Origin: Atriophallophorus winterbourni
Taxonomy: Eukaryota > Platyhelminthes > Trematoda > Plagiorchiida > Microphallidae
Direction of reading: 5' to 3'
Assembly (NCBI GenBank): GCA_013407085.1
Contig: JACCGJ010018994.1
Coordinates: forward strand, 1-64,000
DNA: 64,000 nt
The stretch's first letter is position 1. Every line of letters begins with the position of its first letter. The position numbers and the translations under genes are program-made. The notes under the pieces were generated by a model that was not told the origin of the DNA, did no database searches, and was given only the letters and a program-made list of their open reading frames with translations. Shown here piece by piece: positions 34,084 to 45,490 of the stretch.

Positions 34084-34192
34084 ATGAGCGCATGCGGATC
34101 CTGATCCTACGGTCCCTACATGATGAGTGCAAATAACACGAAACCGGCCGTGGGGTGTGTGTGTGTGCGATGAAGATGCATGCAAACGAGCT
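34084..34192 (+). repeat. Family A hammerhead-repeat copy with near-intact fold
   Basis: GAGCGCATGCGGATCCTGAT, CCTACGGTCCCTAC, ATGATGA, GTGC-AAATA-ACAC, GAAA, CCGGCC, GTGGGG, then a TGTG run, GATGCATGCAAACGAGCT. Helix I (CCCTAC/GTGGGG) pairs completely and stem II pairs with one wobble. Two key positions are changed: the C of CTGATGA is A, and the U before the cleavage site is C. It is therefore probably inactive. Confidence 0.6.
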
Positions 34193-34595
34193 TTTATATT
34201 TAATAAATACCATTATGCTTTCAGCTGTATTTCCAAATGCTATTGCAATGATGTTGTATCCAATAACAATTTATTATTATATGAAAGCAAATGATACGAG
34301 ATTTTATACATAAATATCGCTTCATTGATAGAGATTTGAAATTTATGTATATTTATTTCAACTTCAATCTTCCATGCAGCTTAAATTTAAATTTTGAGTT
34401 GAGAATTTCCAATCCTTGGATTCTAACAGATCGAGTATATTAAAATACTCAAAACAATATTTCAACTGATATGAATTTGATTTCTCCAAATATTAAGCTC
34501 GATAATAGTTTCATATAAATTGTACTATACTACTACTACTATACTGTATACTATTATCTGAATAACTCAGAAAATCACTGGGCTATCAATTAATT

Positions 34596-35800
34596 TTTCT
34601 GAATATTGTCGCTTTCGACAGAGTTTATCATAATGTTATCTCGAACAAGCTAATAAACATGGTATTCTTGGAAGATTATATGAATTAATACGTGATTAGT
34701 TCAGCAACAGACACGTGTGATTCCATGTGCACGGCCTATTATCGAAGAAAATCGATGTCACTAACGGTGCTCCACAATTATCAGTGCTTGGACAAGTACT
34801 GTTTTCAATCTATATGGACGATTTGCCAATAATAAATGATAGTAAGATGATTCTTTTTACTGACGATCTTTAATTATGGAAGCGAATCAGCAATGCTTAT
34901 GATTGTGTGTTAATACACAACGATTCGAATGCTTTGTACAACTGTTCATCCGAAAATAAACTGCCATTGAATATGAAAAATATCTAAGATAATTCAGATC
35001 GGTCGTGATCTTGGCCTTTCCTATCCATACAAGCATTGAGAGAAAAAAACATGGGTGTCTGGATTTGCGGTAGTTTAATGGTTTGCGATGCGAAGAATTT
35101 TACAAAAGCGCGTTTTGGCTGCTAGGTATGTTACGGCCGATATTTGAACGTTTTTTCGAGGCATGATTTACTTTCCTGAGGAACACATATATACACTTGA
35201 TTCTAGACTTTTCTGCACAAGTTTGGGAACCATTGCTCCGAAAGGATGTTCTACTTCTGGATCGCATATATCAGAGAGATTCTTAGCTTGTTAATGGACT
35301 GAAAAATACGCCATTAGCCGAGCGACTCAGACGACCGGAGCTGAGGACATTTGCACAAAGGAGAATGCATGTGATCTCATTATCGCATACAAAATAATTA
35401 CTACTGTTTCCCACACCCTAGACATGTTATTCCGTCTAAGAAATTTCCAGCAACAGCCGTGGTCATGGTTGTAATTTGGAAATACCCTACTTCAAACGGA
35501 TCTGCCGCGGGTATTTTTATTGGGTGCGTGTGGGCTTTGTTTGGAATTCTTCAAATGCCAATTTGGTCATCTTAAACTGTTTATCCATATTCAAATCGAA
35601 ACTTGACGATTATATGAAAACTAATCCGAATTTGGCCCTCAACTATTAATGAACTCTCTTTGTCCCATTGATTTTGATTTTTTTCATACATAGATATGCA
35701 TTTGAACCTATAGGTGACTCTATAGTAATTGCAAATTTAACTTCTTTTTCAACTATAAATCTTGAATCTTGAATCGTGAATGATTATTATTATTATTATT
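34596..35800 (+). pseudogene. Decayed CR1-group RT with TTGAATC tail
   Basis: Interrupted frames read FDRVYHNVISNKL (motif A region), GAPQLSVLGQVLFSIYMDDL (motif B) and FTDDL (damaged FADD site) near 34857. Further on come SSENKLPLNMKN and a C-terminal WNSS...FKSKLDDYM stretch. It ends in CTTGAATCTTGAATCGTGAA, then ATT repeats, a typical short-repeat LINE tail. It differs from the CTGAA-tailed CR1 family, so it is a second lineage. Confidence 0.65.
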
Positions 35801-37295
35801 ACGAGAATATATATGTGGAATGTTATACTAAAAAGATAATGCCAGTAGAATAGGGAGAACATATATTGATTTAAAATCTACACATATATTTATATAGAAG
35901 ATAAATCCTAAATTATAATATTCTCATATGGCATAAATTGGAATCGGTCACAAATTTCTTCAACAAATCTTTTCAATATAAATCTCCTTATATTCGAGCC
36001 CATTATAACTATTTATTCAGAAACTCTGCTCAGATGACTCGATTAAATTTGATAAATTAGGTCTCTATCTATCAAAAATAATTCCCTTGTTGAACTTAAT
36101 TTGAATTCGTTAAACATAAACGAAATTAGAATCGTAAGTCATTCATTTGCAGTATAATTGTTATATCAAATGAGATTTTAGAATAGTATAGCCTTAATGT
36201 CAAGTTCACATTTTAAATATAGATTTTCATACTTTCTTTTGAGTTGTATAATTACTGATGACGTGCTCAATATTGAATTATAAATGCAATACATTCAGGA
36301 CATAAAATTTATGATCCCGATATTATTTCGAACTCAGTTCAGTTGTGCTTTCTCGCTTAAATATGAAAAAGTGACTTATATTCGAATCATGCCAATTATC
36401 ACTTAAAACTTTCATCTCACCTCAGTTGTTCGTCAGATTTGAGATCAGACCACCGGGATGATTTGCAAATTATATACGCGGGATTGTTTATTATTCGATA
36501 TTTGCCGGTTTTATACACCTGTAAAATGTTGCTGTATTTCTTGAGAAGGAAATTTCTGATGAATAATTCGTGATTTCTCAGTTCTAAAGATAGCAGTCTC
36601 GAATCAATAGCAAAAGTAGGTTTTGTTTGATTGGAATGATCATCATGTGATTTCTCGGTAAATTGAATGTGTTTACCATCCAGTATCCGTTCATCGTGAA
36701 CAAGTTGAAAATTTTTGCTGGTAAGCTTCAGTTCAACAAGAAAGTTCCGAAAAAGTTTCATGAGCTCTGTAAACGGGAACTCCGAGGCTGAAGAGTTAAT
36801 CATCAAAAAACCAATAATTTGCGGCAATAAATCATTGTCCGATAATTATTGGGAACGTTCAGAATAATATTCCGTGATTTCGTATACTACGATTTGCTCT
36901 TTCCCAAAGTTCATGTTTTTTTGCATGGTCAGTTAAACTATCCGAAGGACATATACATGAACGGAATAAATACAAATGGGGTGAACAAATTTCCGAGCAA
37001 AAAGGTTTATAAATATATTTTCAAAACGTTTTCAAAAGGATTGATGATTATCCGTCCATCAATAATTCACAGAAAGTAAATCAAATTCATTCACTGATGC
37101 ACGGTAAAGTAATAATAACCTATAAATCCGGGAACAAAAATCTGAAGGTTGTAATTGCCTAAATTTTCCGACAAAACAAAAATTGACCAGTTCAGATTAT
37201 GACAGGATATTTTATGAACAGATGTGTATCTATGCGGTATCTCAGAACGATATTAGTCTCACTTTATTTAATTATTTATCATATATAAATGTGAT
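35801..37295. other. AT-rich stretch with one unassigned ORF
   Basis: Mostly AT-rich. The longest frame is 36417-36827 on the minus strand, 136 codons, with ELMKLFRNFLVELKL and ELRNHELFIRNFLLKKY. It looks helical and protein-like, but I see no known family, no clear splice context and no other copy. Confidence 0.25.
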
Positions 37296-37297
37296 GT

Positions 37298-37395
37298 GTT
37301 CATTCATTAGCGCCTCGAGTGCTTGACCAACAATAACTTTGTGATTCTGAACATCGTGGTTCTTCGTGAGAACCCTATTTAACAGTTGTTACGAG
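37298..37395 (+). repeat. Family B linker fragment
   Basis: ATTAGCGCCTCGAGTGCTTG, ACC, TTTGTGATTCTGAACATCGT, GGTTCTTCGTGAGAACCC, TATTTAACAG: the linker and hairpin without the ribozyme core. It abuts the 5'-truncated CR1 copy. Confidence 0.55.
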
Positions 37396-40357
37396 TATCC
37401 TGACTTCCAACAAGTCATCCCTCGCAATTGCTTGTGTTAAAGTCACACCTAGTGCAGCCCAATAGGAGATTACACAGCTTATTGAGATATTCGACGTTTT
37501 GTTTCACTCAGCTCCCAGCGTACTTATCTTGGGTGATTTCAACCTCCCAGACATAGATTGCCTAACCCTACAGGTGTACTCAATCAGCAATCGGAACTTT
37601 TTCTTGAATGGCTTCATATTCATGCGTTGCATCAGCATCTGAATGTTCAGTTCAGTTTAGTTTAATTTGCATACGACAGTAAGTGGCTAACGAGCCAATC
37701 GAGCGTCCAGATTTTTTTCGGTGGTATGCTACAAAAGAGCGTTCACCACTTCAAACAATGTCTTCACAAATATCTTCTGGCATGAGAGTAATCTGGAATG
37801 CAACAGAAAACTCCCCTCACCAATAAGCTAGGAGAGACATTAGTGCATTCTTACAATGTTTCGTCATTGATGCACTTCATCCACTCTTGACTTGGTATTG
37901 CAGTTTCCGCTAGAAGCTATTAGGTATTTAATGTACCTACCACTGATCAGCAAAAGCGACCACGTAATGATAAGCTTCGAAGCGATATTGCGTTTTCACA
38001 AACCTTTCTCTCGTCCTAGACGCAATCTTAGTCTTGTAGACTGGGGTTTACTACTGCAGACTTCAAAATCATTCCTTCAGATATCTAACGATTCCAATAT
38101 AAGTGAAAACTGTAAGTATTTTAACGATTTACAAAACAAGCACACTCAGTGCAGTGCGTGAGAGAGCATCAAATGCCTTCCCTGGTGGTCTCCTCGAGTC
38201 CGTAGGTATACCCGTAAACAGGATCGCCTATGGCGGCAATATAAGCTATCACCTACTACTAGTTCTTGAGACCGCTACAAAAGCGCTCGGAATGCTTGTG
38301 TTAAACTACAGCGTGTGCTCAAACAGGATTTTCAGTTATCTTTAACTACGGATGCTAAATACAAACCAAAACGTTTTTATAGCTACACAGAGTAAAAAGG
38401 CAAAACCAGGAAAAGCATAGAAGATTTGAAACTGGAGGACAGATAAGTAGCTGATTCTGACCTGTCTATGGTGACTACCTTCTCACGGTTTTCAGTAGCG
38501 TTCAACGACGTGATAATTATTCAAATGCACCGTCTGGTATTCTTGGCCTTACACCTGGTGTCCATGTATTAGATGAGTTGTCCTTCAATGAGGCTGAGGT
38601 GTATAACGTACTTATCCATGTTTGCAAAAACGAATCTGAGTGACCGGATGGTATCCACTCAATTATGCTTAAAAATCTCGCATCAGTGCTCACCGAAACG
38701 TTTTGCAAGCTCTTTAATTAGTGCCTGTAACTGAGAGTGGTTCCCAGTAAGTAGAAGGAAGCCATTGTAGTGCCAAGTCAACTGTTGGGAACTATAGACC
38801 TCTCAGCCTGACTAGCATCGTCCCAAAAGTATTAGAAAAACTCTTGCGTGACAAAATCCGTCGGCATTCTCTGTTGAGTGTAACTCAAAATGCATTTCTT
38901 AAGGGTAGATCCTGCCTGACTAACCTTCTTAGTTTTCTGGATACTGCAACTAAAATGCTGGTCGAAGAGAAGCCATTTGAAGCCCTCTATTTAGATTTTA
39001 GCAAGACTTTTGATTCCGTGAGTCACCGCCTTCTAGAGATCAAGCTATCAGCAAAAGGCTTACAGGTTAGTCTACTTGCTTGTAATAAAGCATTCATTAC
39101 AGGTAGGACATTCAGAGTTCGGGTTGGATCCACGTTGTCTAGCCAAACCGACGTGATCAGTGGGGTTCCTCAAGAGTCCTCTCCTGTTCCTAATATTCAT
39201 TGATGACTTGTCGTGTGCCTTGAAGTGTCCATGATTCATTTTTGGTGTGAAGTTCATCGAATCAAATGAGGAAGATACCTTGATGCACGACCTTGATCGG
39301 GTCATAAACTGGTCATACGAGTGGGACCTCTCACTAAACCTTAATAAGAGCAAACTCTTATCAGCACTGGGTAATAAGATTTTGGTTCAGGTAGCAAAAA
39401 TTACATCAGTGTTAACGCCACCCAGTGTGTTAAGGATTTGGGAGTACTCGTTGGTGCAGAATTCAAATGGAAGGACCAATGTGCCGCTGCTGCTCAGCGT
39501 GCATGCAAGGTACATTTTCGGCTAAACTCAGTGCTATTGAGTTAGAGGCCCGATGTATTCCTGCCACTTTACAAAACATTTGTTCGGCCGCATCTCGAAA
39601 ACTGTGTTCAGGCGTGGTGTCTTCACTACAAAAAGGACATCCTTTGACTTAAAAACGTACAGCGCATCGCGACTCGCATGATTAAGGTTCAGCGAGGAAA
39701 ACCTGATGTCTCTTGATCTTTTCTTCCATAGGCGCCGTCGTTTAAGAGGTGACTCAATTGAAACCTTCAAGTTCATGAAGGTTACAAGTGGCGTGCCAAT
39801 GAACGACTACTTTACCTCAATCCCGAGCTGGGCACTTGAGGCTATTCACTTAATATTGCTAAGAAACGATGTCAGCTAGACTCCAGGAAACACTCTTCAA
39901 CCTTAGGGTTGTACACTTCTGGAACATTCCAGAAGAACTTATATCCTGTAGCACCGTCTTGAGATTTTAGCAGGGTTTGTACCGCAACTGGGGTAAGTTT
40001 TTTCCCTGAATACTCTCCCTAATCGATATACAAGCGTTATCCTGTCGATCAATTAAAGGTTAGTGTTCTCTTTGTTTTTTTATTATACACGATTCTACTT
40101 CAGCTAACCTCTCACCGTGCTGGTGAAAAGAAACTGTCTTTTCTTTATTCAGCATCAATGATAACGCGGTGCTTCCTAAATACAATCTGGATAATCTCTT
40201 GGCGTAGTGATCGTCGGAGATTTCAAATAGACAAAAGGATAAACGTTTTGGCAGTGGTGGGTGCTTTTCTGCAGCTTTCCACGGAAAGAAAATATGGACG
40301 CTCGATTGGCTTGTAAGCCACATACTTTCTTGTGCAAACTGAACTGAACTGAACTGA
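37396..40357 (+). pseudogene. Second CTGAA-tailed CR1 copy, inactivated
   Basis: Endonuclease remnant GDFNLPDID near 37530 and KSDHVMISFEAILRF at 37951; RT remnants KVLEKLLRDKIRRHS, QNAFLKGRSCLTNLLSFL (38889), LYLDFSKTFDSVSHRLLEIK (38981) and SGVPQES (39159). A frame-shifted, substituted version of the FADD region and a C-terminal FLKRRRL-like block follow. Multiple stops and shifts. It ends in the CTGAA tail at 40342-40357. ORF1 is absent (5' truncation). Its right half is duplicated at 55110. Confidence 0.8.
37646..37858 (-). mobile_element. CR1 3' end inserted in inverse orientation inside the CR1 copy
   Basis: The plus strand begins TTCAGTTCAGTTTAGTTTAA (inverse of the CTGAA tail). It then runs through inverse GGACGCTCGATTGG, GAAGTGGTGAACGCTCTTTTG, GTTGCATTCCAG and ATGTCTCTCCTAGCTTATTG of the CR1 3' UTR. 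The short motif AATGT flanks both sides and may be the target duplication. The insertion splits the endonuclease domain of the host copy. Confidence 0.75.
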
Positions 40358-40377
40358 ACGAGTATACCTTTGTTCAC

Positions 40378-40850
40378 CGATATACCATCGTTTTAAGTCT
40401 CACTGAACATCATCTTACTGTCTCCACCTGATGACGTCAAACAGTCAGAAACCGGTAGTGGTGTGTAAGTGCGGGGAATGTGAGCAACACATTACTTTGT
40501 TTATCCATTAGCGCCGCGTGTGCTTGACCGAGAATCTCTTTGTGATTCACATTTGAACAACGTGATTCGTTGTACGAACAATGTGTAACAGTGGCATTTA
40601 AGCATAACTTTGTTTACCTCTATTCCACTCTTTTAAGGCTCACTGAACCAGATCTTACTGTCTCCACCTAATGACAACAAACATCCAGAAACCGGTAGTT
40701 TGTGTTAGCGCGGGGTATGTGAGCAACACATTACTCTGTTCATACATAAGCGCCTCGAGTGCTTGACCATGAATCAATTTGTGATTTTGTTTTTGTGGTT
40801 CTTTGTAAGAACCTTATTTAACAGTGGCATACATGTAATACTTTGAGTAA
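40378..40850 (+). repeat. Family B tandem dimer, 240-bp period
   Basis: Helix I starts at 40424 and 40664. Between them lie the GCGCC-TGCTTGACC, TTTGTGATTC, TTGAACAACGTGATTCGTTG (hairpin), CAGTGGCATTTAAG, TAACTTTGTTTACC and CACTGAACC blocks, then the second core and a third partial linker. The first core is intact; the second has CTAATGA. This is the best-preserved tandem arrangement of the repeat. Confidence 0.75.
40414..40469 (+). ncRNA. Hammerhead-ribozyme motif, family B
   Basis: Outer helix I CTTAC/GTAAG; internal loop TGTCT/TGT; inner helix I CCAC/GTGG. Core CTGATGA (40428-40434) and GAAA (40448-40451); stem II region CGTC-AAACA-GTCA; palindromic stem III ACCGGT; cleavage expected after A at 40457 (GUA). 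The core is complete. Weak points are a C-A pair at the base of stem II, a T-T mismatch in it, and a stem III without a loop. Cleavage would need pairing between two copies, as known for newt and other tandem hammerheads. Confidence 0.55.
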
Positions 40851-41398
40851 TCTAGCAAGTTTATATTAGAAGAAAATTACCCGAATCGTTTGCGTTTGCA
40901 TGGGATTCCAAATCTAAGATTAGTCTGTCGCAACTAATAGTCGAGGGTAATTATTATGATTCCGTTTGGAATGAATTCAGAAGCCACAATATCCTGTTTG
41001 GAACATGCAATTTCAAGTATCTCTCACAATTGATGCTGGAAAGTCTTGCTGAGAGTGTCGAAGACCATAAACTTTTTGTTATGTGCCAGAAGTCTATTCG
41101 TTTACGCTTCTTCAGTCTATTTCAAGTGTCTAAATTTTGCAATTTATACTTCAGAATTTCACATGATCATTGTTTTTTTAAAATATTTATCTGTATGTTT
41201 TCTACATCAAATCTAATCATACAATTTTTTCCACATACTGTTAATCTTAGTTTTGTGCAACTCCGGTGTATTTTCTGTTGTTTTTTCGTGGATTGAAATT
41301 ACTTTAGGATTAAAAGCGTTTGTGATTTGAGATTAACTTATCGGTTTTCACTACCGTTGGAAACTAGGAAGAGAAATATTCTATGTGCAATCAATACC

Positions 41399-42050
41399 AT
41401 AACTTCATCCTCAACAGAAAACTAAATATCCACTGCTGAATTGAGCGACTTAATTAAATGAATGACTGAAACAGTAGCTGATACCGAAGTTTCCTTGCTG
41501 AGCGCCTACTTGAGGTTTTTCATTAGCATTTAACCACTGGATAATCAATGAAACACAGAGTCCGCGAAAATCACCAGCACATCTGCTTTAGCCTCTTCGC
41601 AAGTTATGCTGCATTTAGAAAGTTTAGGGTTAGTAAGCTGAGTTACCAGATTTTTCTCATTCAACCATGATAACAACTACAGTCAATTTAGTGTGGAAAC
41701 GTTTTTTTAAATAAATTAGTCGGATAATTAAGCATGCTCAAGGGTACTTTGTTTGAGTTCTGTAAGAGGCATAAAACATTAATTCTTACCTAAAGCCGTA
41801 CTTCTTGCGGCTTAGTGTACGCCAGTTTACACGCAGGGGTTTTAGCAATTGCACTGCCTAATGAGAGCAGCACCGAAATTCTGGACATTCTGATCGCGCC
41901 AGAAGCGGTGTAGTGTATATTTAAAACAACTTGATTTACATACAGAAAAAAGGGTTTTGATGTGATATGACCAATACATTTAAAAGCATTGGAAGGTATT
42001 ATACATGCACTAATCTTCCGTTTATCCTTGAATTGTGGTAGGCTACCACA
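41399..42050. other. No supported gene
   Basis: Weak LINE-like fragments may continue in from the right (around 41800-41900), but no motif is clear. Confidence 0.25.
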
Positions 42051-43340
42051 AGACTGACATTATGGCAGTGTGAAACCAAAGTATAAGGCTGACGAAACCA
42101 GTGATCCGGCTAACTACCGACCGGTTATCCTCACTTTGTAGTTCAGATTACTTTGGAAGGAATGCCGAAAAAACAGCTGGAAGTCTTTCTCTTTACAATC
42201 ACTTATTTAATATATGCTCAGCAGGGTTTTTCGAAAGATGATCATGCGCATTCAGTCTCGTCACTGCTCGCGAGATGTTCACTTCATCTGGGTAAACAGG
42301 CAGTCATTGTTCTTATCGATTTGACCGTATCCAACTCAATCTTATTGTTCTCTAACTCCGTCCACTTGTTTTAAAGTAACCCGGTTCGAGTTGAATTGGA
42401 GATTATTCACTGTTTGCTATACATTCGTTAAGTTTAACACAGTTAAGTCCACGATTACCCGTCCAAAATTCTGGGTTCCCCAGAAATCTGTTTTTAGCCC
42501 GTCAGTTTTCAAAGTTTAACATAATGACCTCCCAGACTGGCTAAATCTGCTTGTCAATTTTTCACCGATGACCTCACAGTTATTGCTACAATTACCTCTT
42601 CTACGGATATTACAAATTTCCAAAACGAATTCCACATTTTTTAATTTCGCTGTAAAGCGGCATCTGCTTGTCAGAAATGCGCAGTGATGGGTTTCGGTCC
42701 GAGCAAACCTATAAGTACTTACTACTTCATGGATAACCTAAGACGCGTTTATATTGAAAATGACCTGGGTACAAATTCAAAGAGGTTACGAAAAGAAAAC
42801 CTGGTACCGTAAAACTCGCACGGTGGGTTATTAGTTGTTTGTCCTTAGCGATTACACACTATATATCGAGCATTCTTTTAACCACATACATGTAACCGGT
42901 TTTGGAATATGGTCTACAAGAAACTTGTTCACATACTAATGGAGAACATGACAAGGTTTTAAATGTGCAGTAGTTGGCAACAAAAAGAATACAAAGATTA
43001 AAATCAATTTCCTTTGTGATGAGAGTATATAACCTCAATCTTATGTAGCTTCATATTTCGCGTGTGCGCTACGTTTTGCTACTAACATATCGGATATCAC
43101 TCTAGAAATAAGGTGAAGAACTACACGAATTTTCCATACCATGCCAGTCTCAAGAACACGTGGCCATGATTTCAAGCTTCGAAAGCGAAAGATACTACGC
43201 TTAACAAAAGGATTCACTTGTGGAATGCACTTCCGGATGAGGTTATTGCAGCAAAATCAGAAAACAAGTTTAGGCAACTAGTTGATAATTTACTGCGTGA
43301 AATCCTTAGAAAGATGTACATCACTGGTTGGGATTCCTTT
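42051..43340 (+). pseudogene. Decayed LINE reverse transcriptase, third lineage
   Basis: ETSDPANYRPV (the NYRP block) near 42107, FFTDDLTVIA (active-site region) near 42566, and a C-terminal RTRGHDFKLRKRK then WNALPDEVIAAKSENKFRQL near 43220-43285, typical of CR1/Jockey-group thumbs. Stops and frameshifts throughout. No tail was identified. The region 43341-44380 has no supported gene. Confidence 0.6.
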
Positions 43341-44384
43341 ATCTGAGGTTCCTTTCGGCTACGTTGCTGATTAGAAAGAGAATAGGTTCACAAGGGCTTG
43401 ACCCTCTGTGGCCTATTACGGAAAACAAGAACAAATACGCGCGCTATTTGAATTCCACGTGATAATGTTAACCTATATATACTTCAATAGTCAATAGTAA
43501 TAGTTTATTGTGGTAAAAATAGCTGCAAGCTTGAAAATAACCACAGAATATTGTACCTAATGGGTCGAAATTAAAAGTGATTGTTATGGACGGGGATAAT
43601 GGGTGCGTTTTGTGTTTTTGCACAAGTTGAGCTTTTATGCCATGTTTGTGCATATATTTTGATGCATATATTTTAATTATATATTAAAAATACCATATAT
43701 CTTTATCGAACTACGAGCTTTCTCCATTATGTCGGACTGGGGCCTGTTACACGGAATCGCCAGGCAAAATAGCTGCACCCATCCTCGATTTCAGAAACCA
43801 CCAGTCAAGATTATAGCCTACCTATTGACATGTTGCTGGATACCTCCGATTTTCATCTAGAACCTAAGACACCTGTAATCTTAAACAATCACGCTATATT
43901 TGCAACTGTACGCAATGTCAGAATGAGGGTTTCAGTTGTAACGTGATGTGCTAAGTGTGAATATTTTAATTATATACTAATAGTATAATAAAATGTGGGA
44001 AAATACGCGTTTACAAAGTCTGTAAGAAAATACAGACTTACGCATTTCTGTGAATGCTTTGAATTTCGTTACCACAAAACGGCTTCATGATGCAAAACGT
44101 GTATGAATATAAACATACGCTTAAAATCATTAAGGGATTATTTCAAAGGAAAATGATTCCTAAGAGGTCAGACGAATGCAGCTGATTCAAGCCAACGATC
44201 CTATCGATAAAAACTTCAAAAGATAGGTGTTAAGATAGTCACCTCCAAACCACGTTTTTATAACTCTTCGTCATTTATTCTCTCTATTACAGCTCTTACC
44301 CCGTTGAACGGTGTCGCTATTCATTACCAGTTATTAACCATTATATCAATCTCTTCTGATATCAGTTGTATCAATGTATAGATG

Positions 44385-44710
44385 TCTGCAAGCGGGCGTT
44401 AGGACCAGGTGGCCACGGACTGAGAGAAATGCCGATGCTTGCTCGCTTGCGATGGTTGGGACGTTTTAAGAATGCCTAACCAAAATTTACCGTACCGCGC
44501 CTTATTCGCAAAGCCTAGCTAAGCTGGGAGAAATGATCGGGTGGCCAGTTTATGACGTGGCGCGTTGGGATGAAGGAACTCACCGTATCGCTAGGCTCAG
44601 TTAGACCTATTAGTTTGCCTGGGTGGCGTCCAAAATATCCATCTAATAGTTGGCTGGAAACCTTAGGTGATATAGCTGCAAACCGTAGTCAGTGGCGGTA
44701 GTGTATTTTA
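44385..44710 (+). pseudogene. RTE-type RT C-terminal relic
   Basis: LARLRWLGRF near 44440, LPYRALFAKP (frame-shifted), AGRNDRVASL and a final WRSVAV-like end follow the RTE C-terminal pattern R-L-R-W-L-G-H-V, L-P-x-R-A-L-F-A, G-G-Q. Several stops. Confidence 0.55.
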
Positions 44711-44966
44711 TTATGTCTCCTAATCTTTTATCTGGTATATTATTATATTATATTTGATGAAAAACAAAAAAACCGCATGCAGTGAAATTACAAAAACAAG
44801 CCGCTTTTTCATATTCCGCTTTCCTGTGTTTCACGTGCTTGCGTATCTACCTTTCCTGCTTCTTATTGTTTGCCGCTTTTTCTTGCTCCAGACTTGTGCT
44901 TCCTGATGATGATAATATATGTATGTATGCATTCATGCATGTATGATCTAGGCAAAGTGCCGCATA

Positions 44967-45227
44967 ATTTTTGATTTAAGCCAGATTTATATTAATAAGT
45001 AGTATATGACGTTCGAAAAGCAGGACGGAAGCACACAACCGGTTTCGCGGTTATTGCCGCTCATCAGGTATGCGTATCCGTGACCTGGCATTCGAACGCC
45101 GGTCTGACTTTGTGCTAAACCCAATTATTTGCGAATTTGAGGATAAATGCTCATTTGCAAATTGAAATTTAGCTTTTAATGTGGGGACTAAGCTAAGTAT
45201 CACAAATGAGGATTTATCCTCGAATTC
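44967..45227 (-). mobile_element. 261-bp retroposon carrying a hammerhead ribozyme
   Basis: Flanked by an exact 15-bp direct repeat, GCAAAGTGCCGCATA (44952-44966 and 45228-45242), which belongs to the SINE it landed in and so is a target-site duplication. On the minus strand the order is: a 26-nt inverted repeat (45206-45232 against 45132-45158, GCGAATTTGAGGATAAATG arms), a GCGTTCGAATGCC stretch that resembles a pol III B box and also forms the outer helix I, the hammerhead, then an A/T-rich end (AAATCAAAAAT). No open frame. No second copy was found here. Confidence 0.7.
45025..45081 (-). ncRNA. Hammerhead ribozyme, type I, complete core
   Basis: Minus strand: outer helix I ACGGA/TCCGT; loop TAC/T; inner helix I GCATAC/GTGTGC (six pairs, one wobble). 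Core CTGATGA (45067-45061); stem II GCGG-CAATAA-CCGC with four perfect pairs; GAAA (45046-45043); palindromic stem III ACCGGT; predicted cleavage after T at 45037 (GUU). Helix I extends outward through CAGG/CCTG to CGTTCGAA/TTCGAACG (45010-45098), giving a long rod. Every conserved core base is present. Stem III has no loop, so a dimer may be needed. Confidence 0.75.
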
Positions 45228-45490
45228 GCAAAGTGCCGCATAGTCATAGACTGCACGTGGGATAAGATACTGTCAGGTTGCCGAGGTCTAGGCAGAGATA
45301 AGAAGGAAACTAGAAATTGTAGTGAGAGCTCGCGTGTTTCAGCATAGCTCTCTACCGGTGGCCGATCAATTTAGAACGGTCTTAGCCAAACTTCCCAAAA
45401 GTATTACACGATTGCACATCCGTGCATATTCGTGACAAATGGGATGGTTAAAGTTTGAAGCACTAAGCCAAGGACTGTATGAGACGTATT

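Larger units (their letters stand above)
38958..41398 (+). repeat. Segment duplicated at 55110-57548 (copy 1)
   Basis: 2441 bp covering the CR1 RT half, the CR1 tail, a family B dimer and unique-looking sequence up to TCAATACC. The other copy is in the same orientation, offset by 16152 with no indels until about 41170, then 16150. The left 2.1 kb is almost identical by eye (one change seen, at 40581), while the last 340 bp differ at roughly 17 positions. Confidence 0.9.
44932..45312 (-). mobile_element. Short SINE interrupted by a hammerhead element
   Basis: Left part: TGCATGTATGATCTAGGCAA AGTGCCGCATA. Right part: AAGTGCCGCATAGTCATAGA, CTGCACGTGGGATAAGATAC, TGTCAGGTTGCCGAGGTCTA, GGCAGAGATAAG. 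Removing 44967-45242 restores a normal SINE. Confidence 0.75.

Noticed and set aside
36417..36827. 136-codon minus-strand ORF as a host exon
   Set aside because: It looks protein-like, but I recognise no family and see no matching splice partner, so it is noted only in the regional entry.
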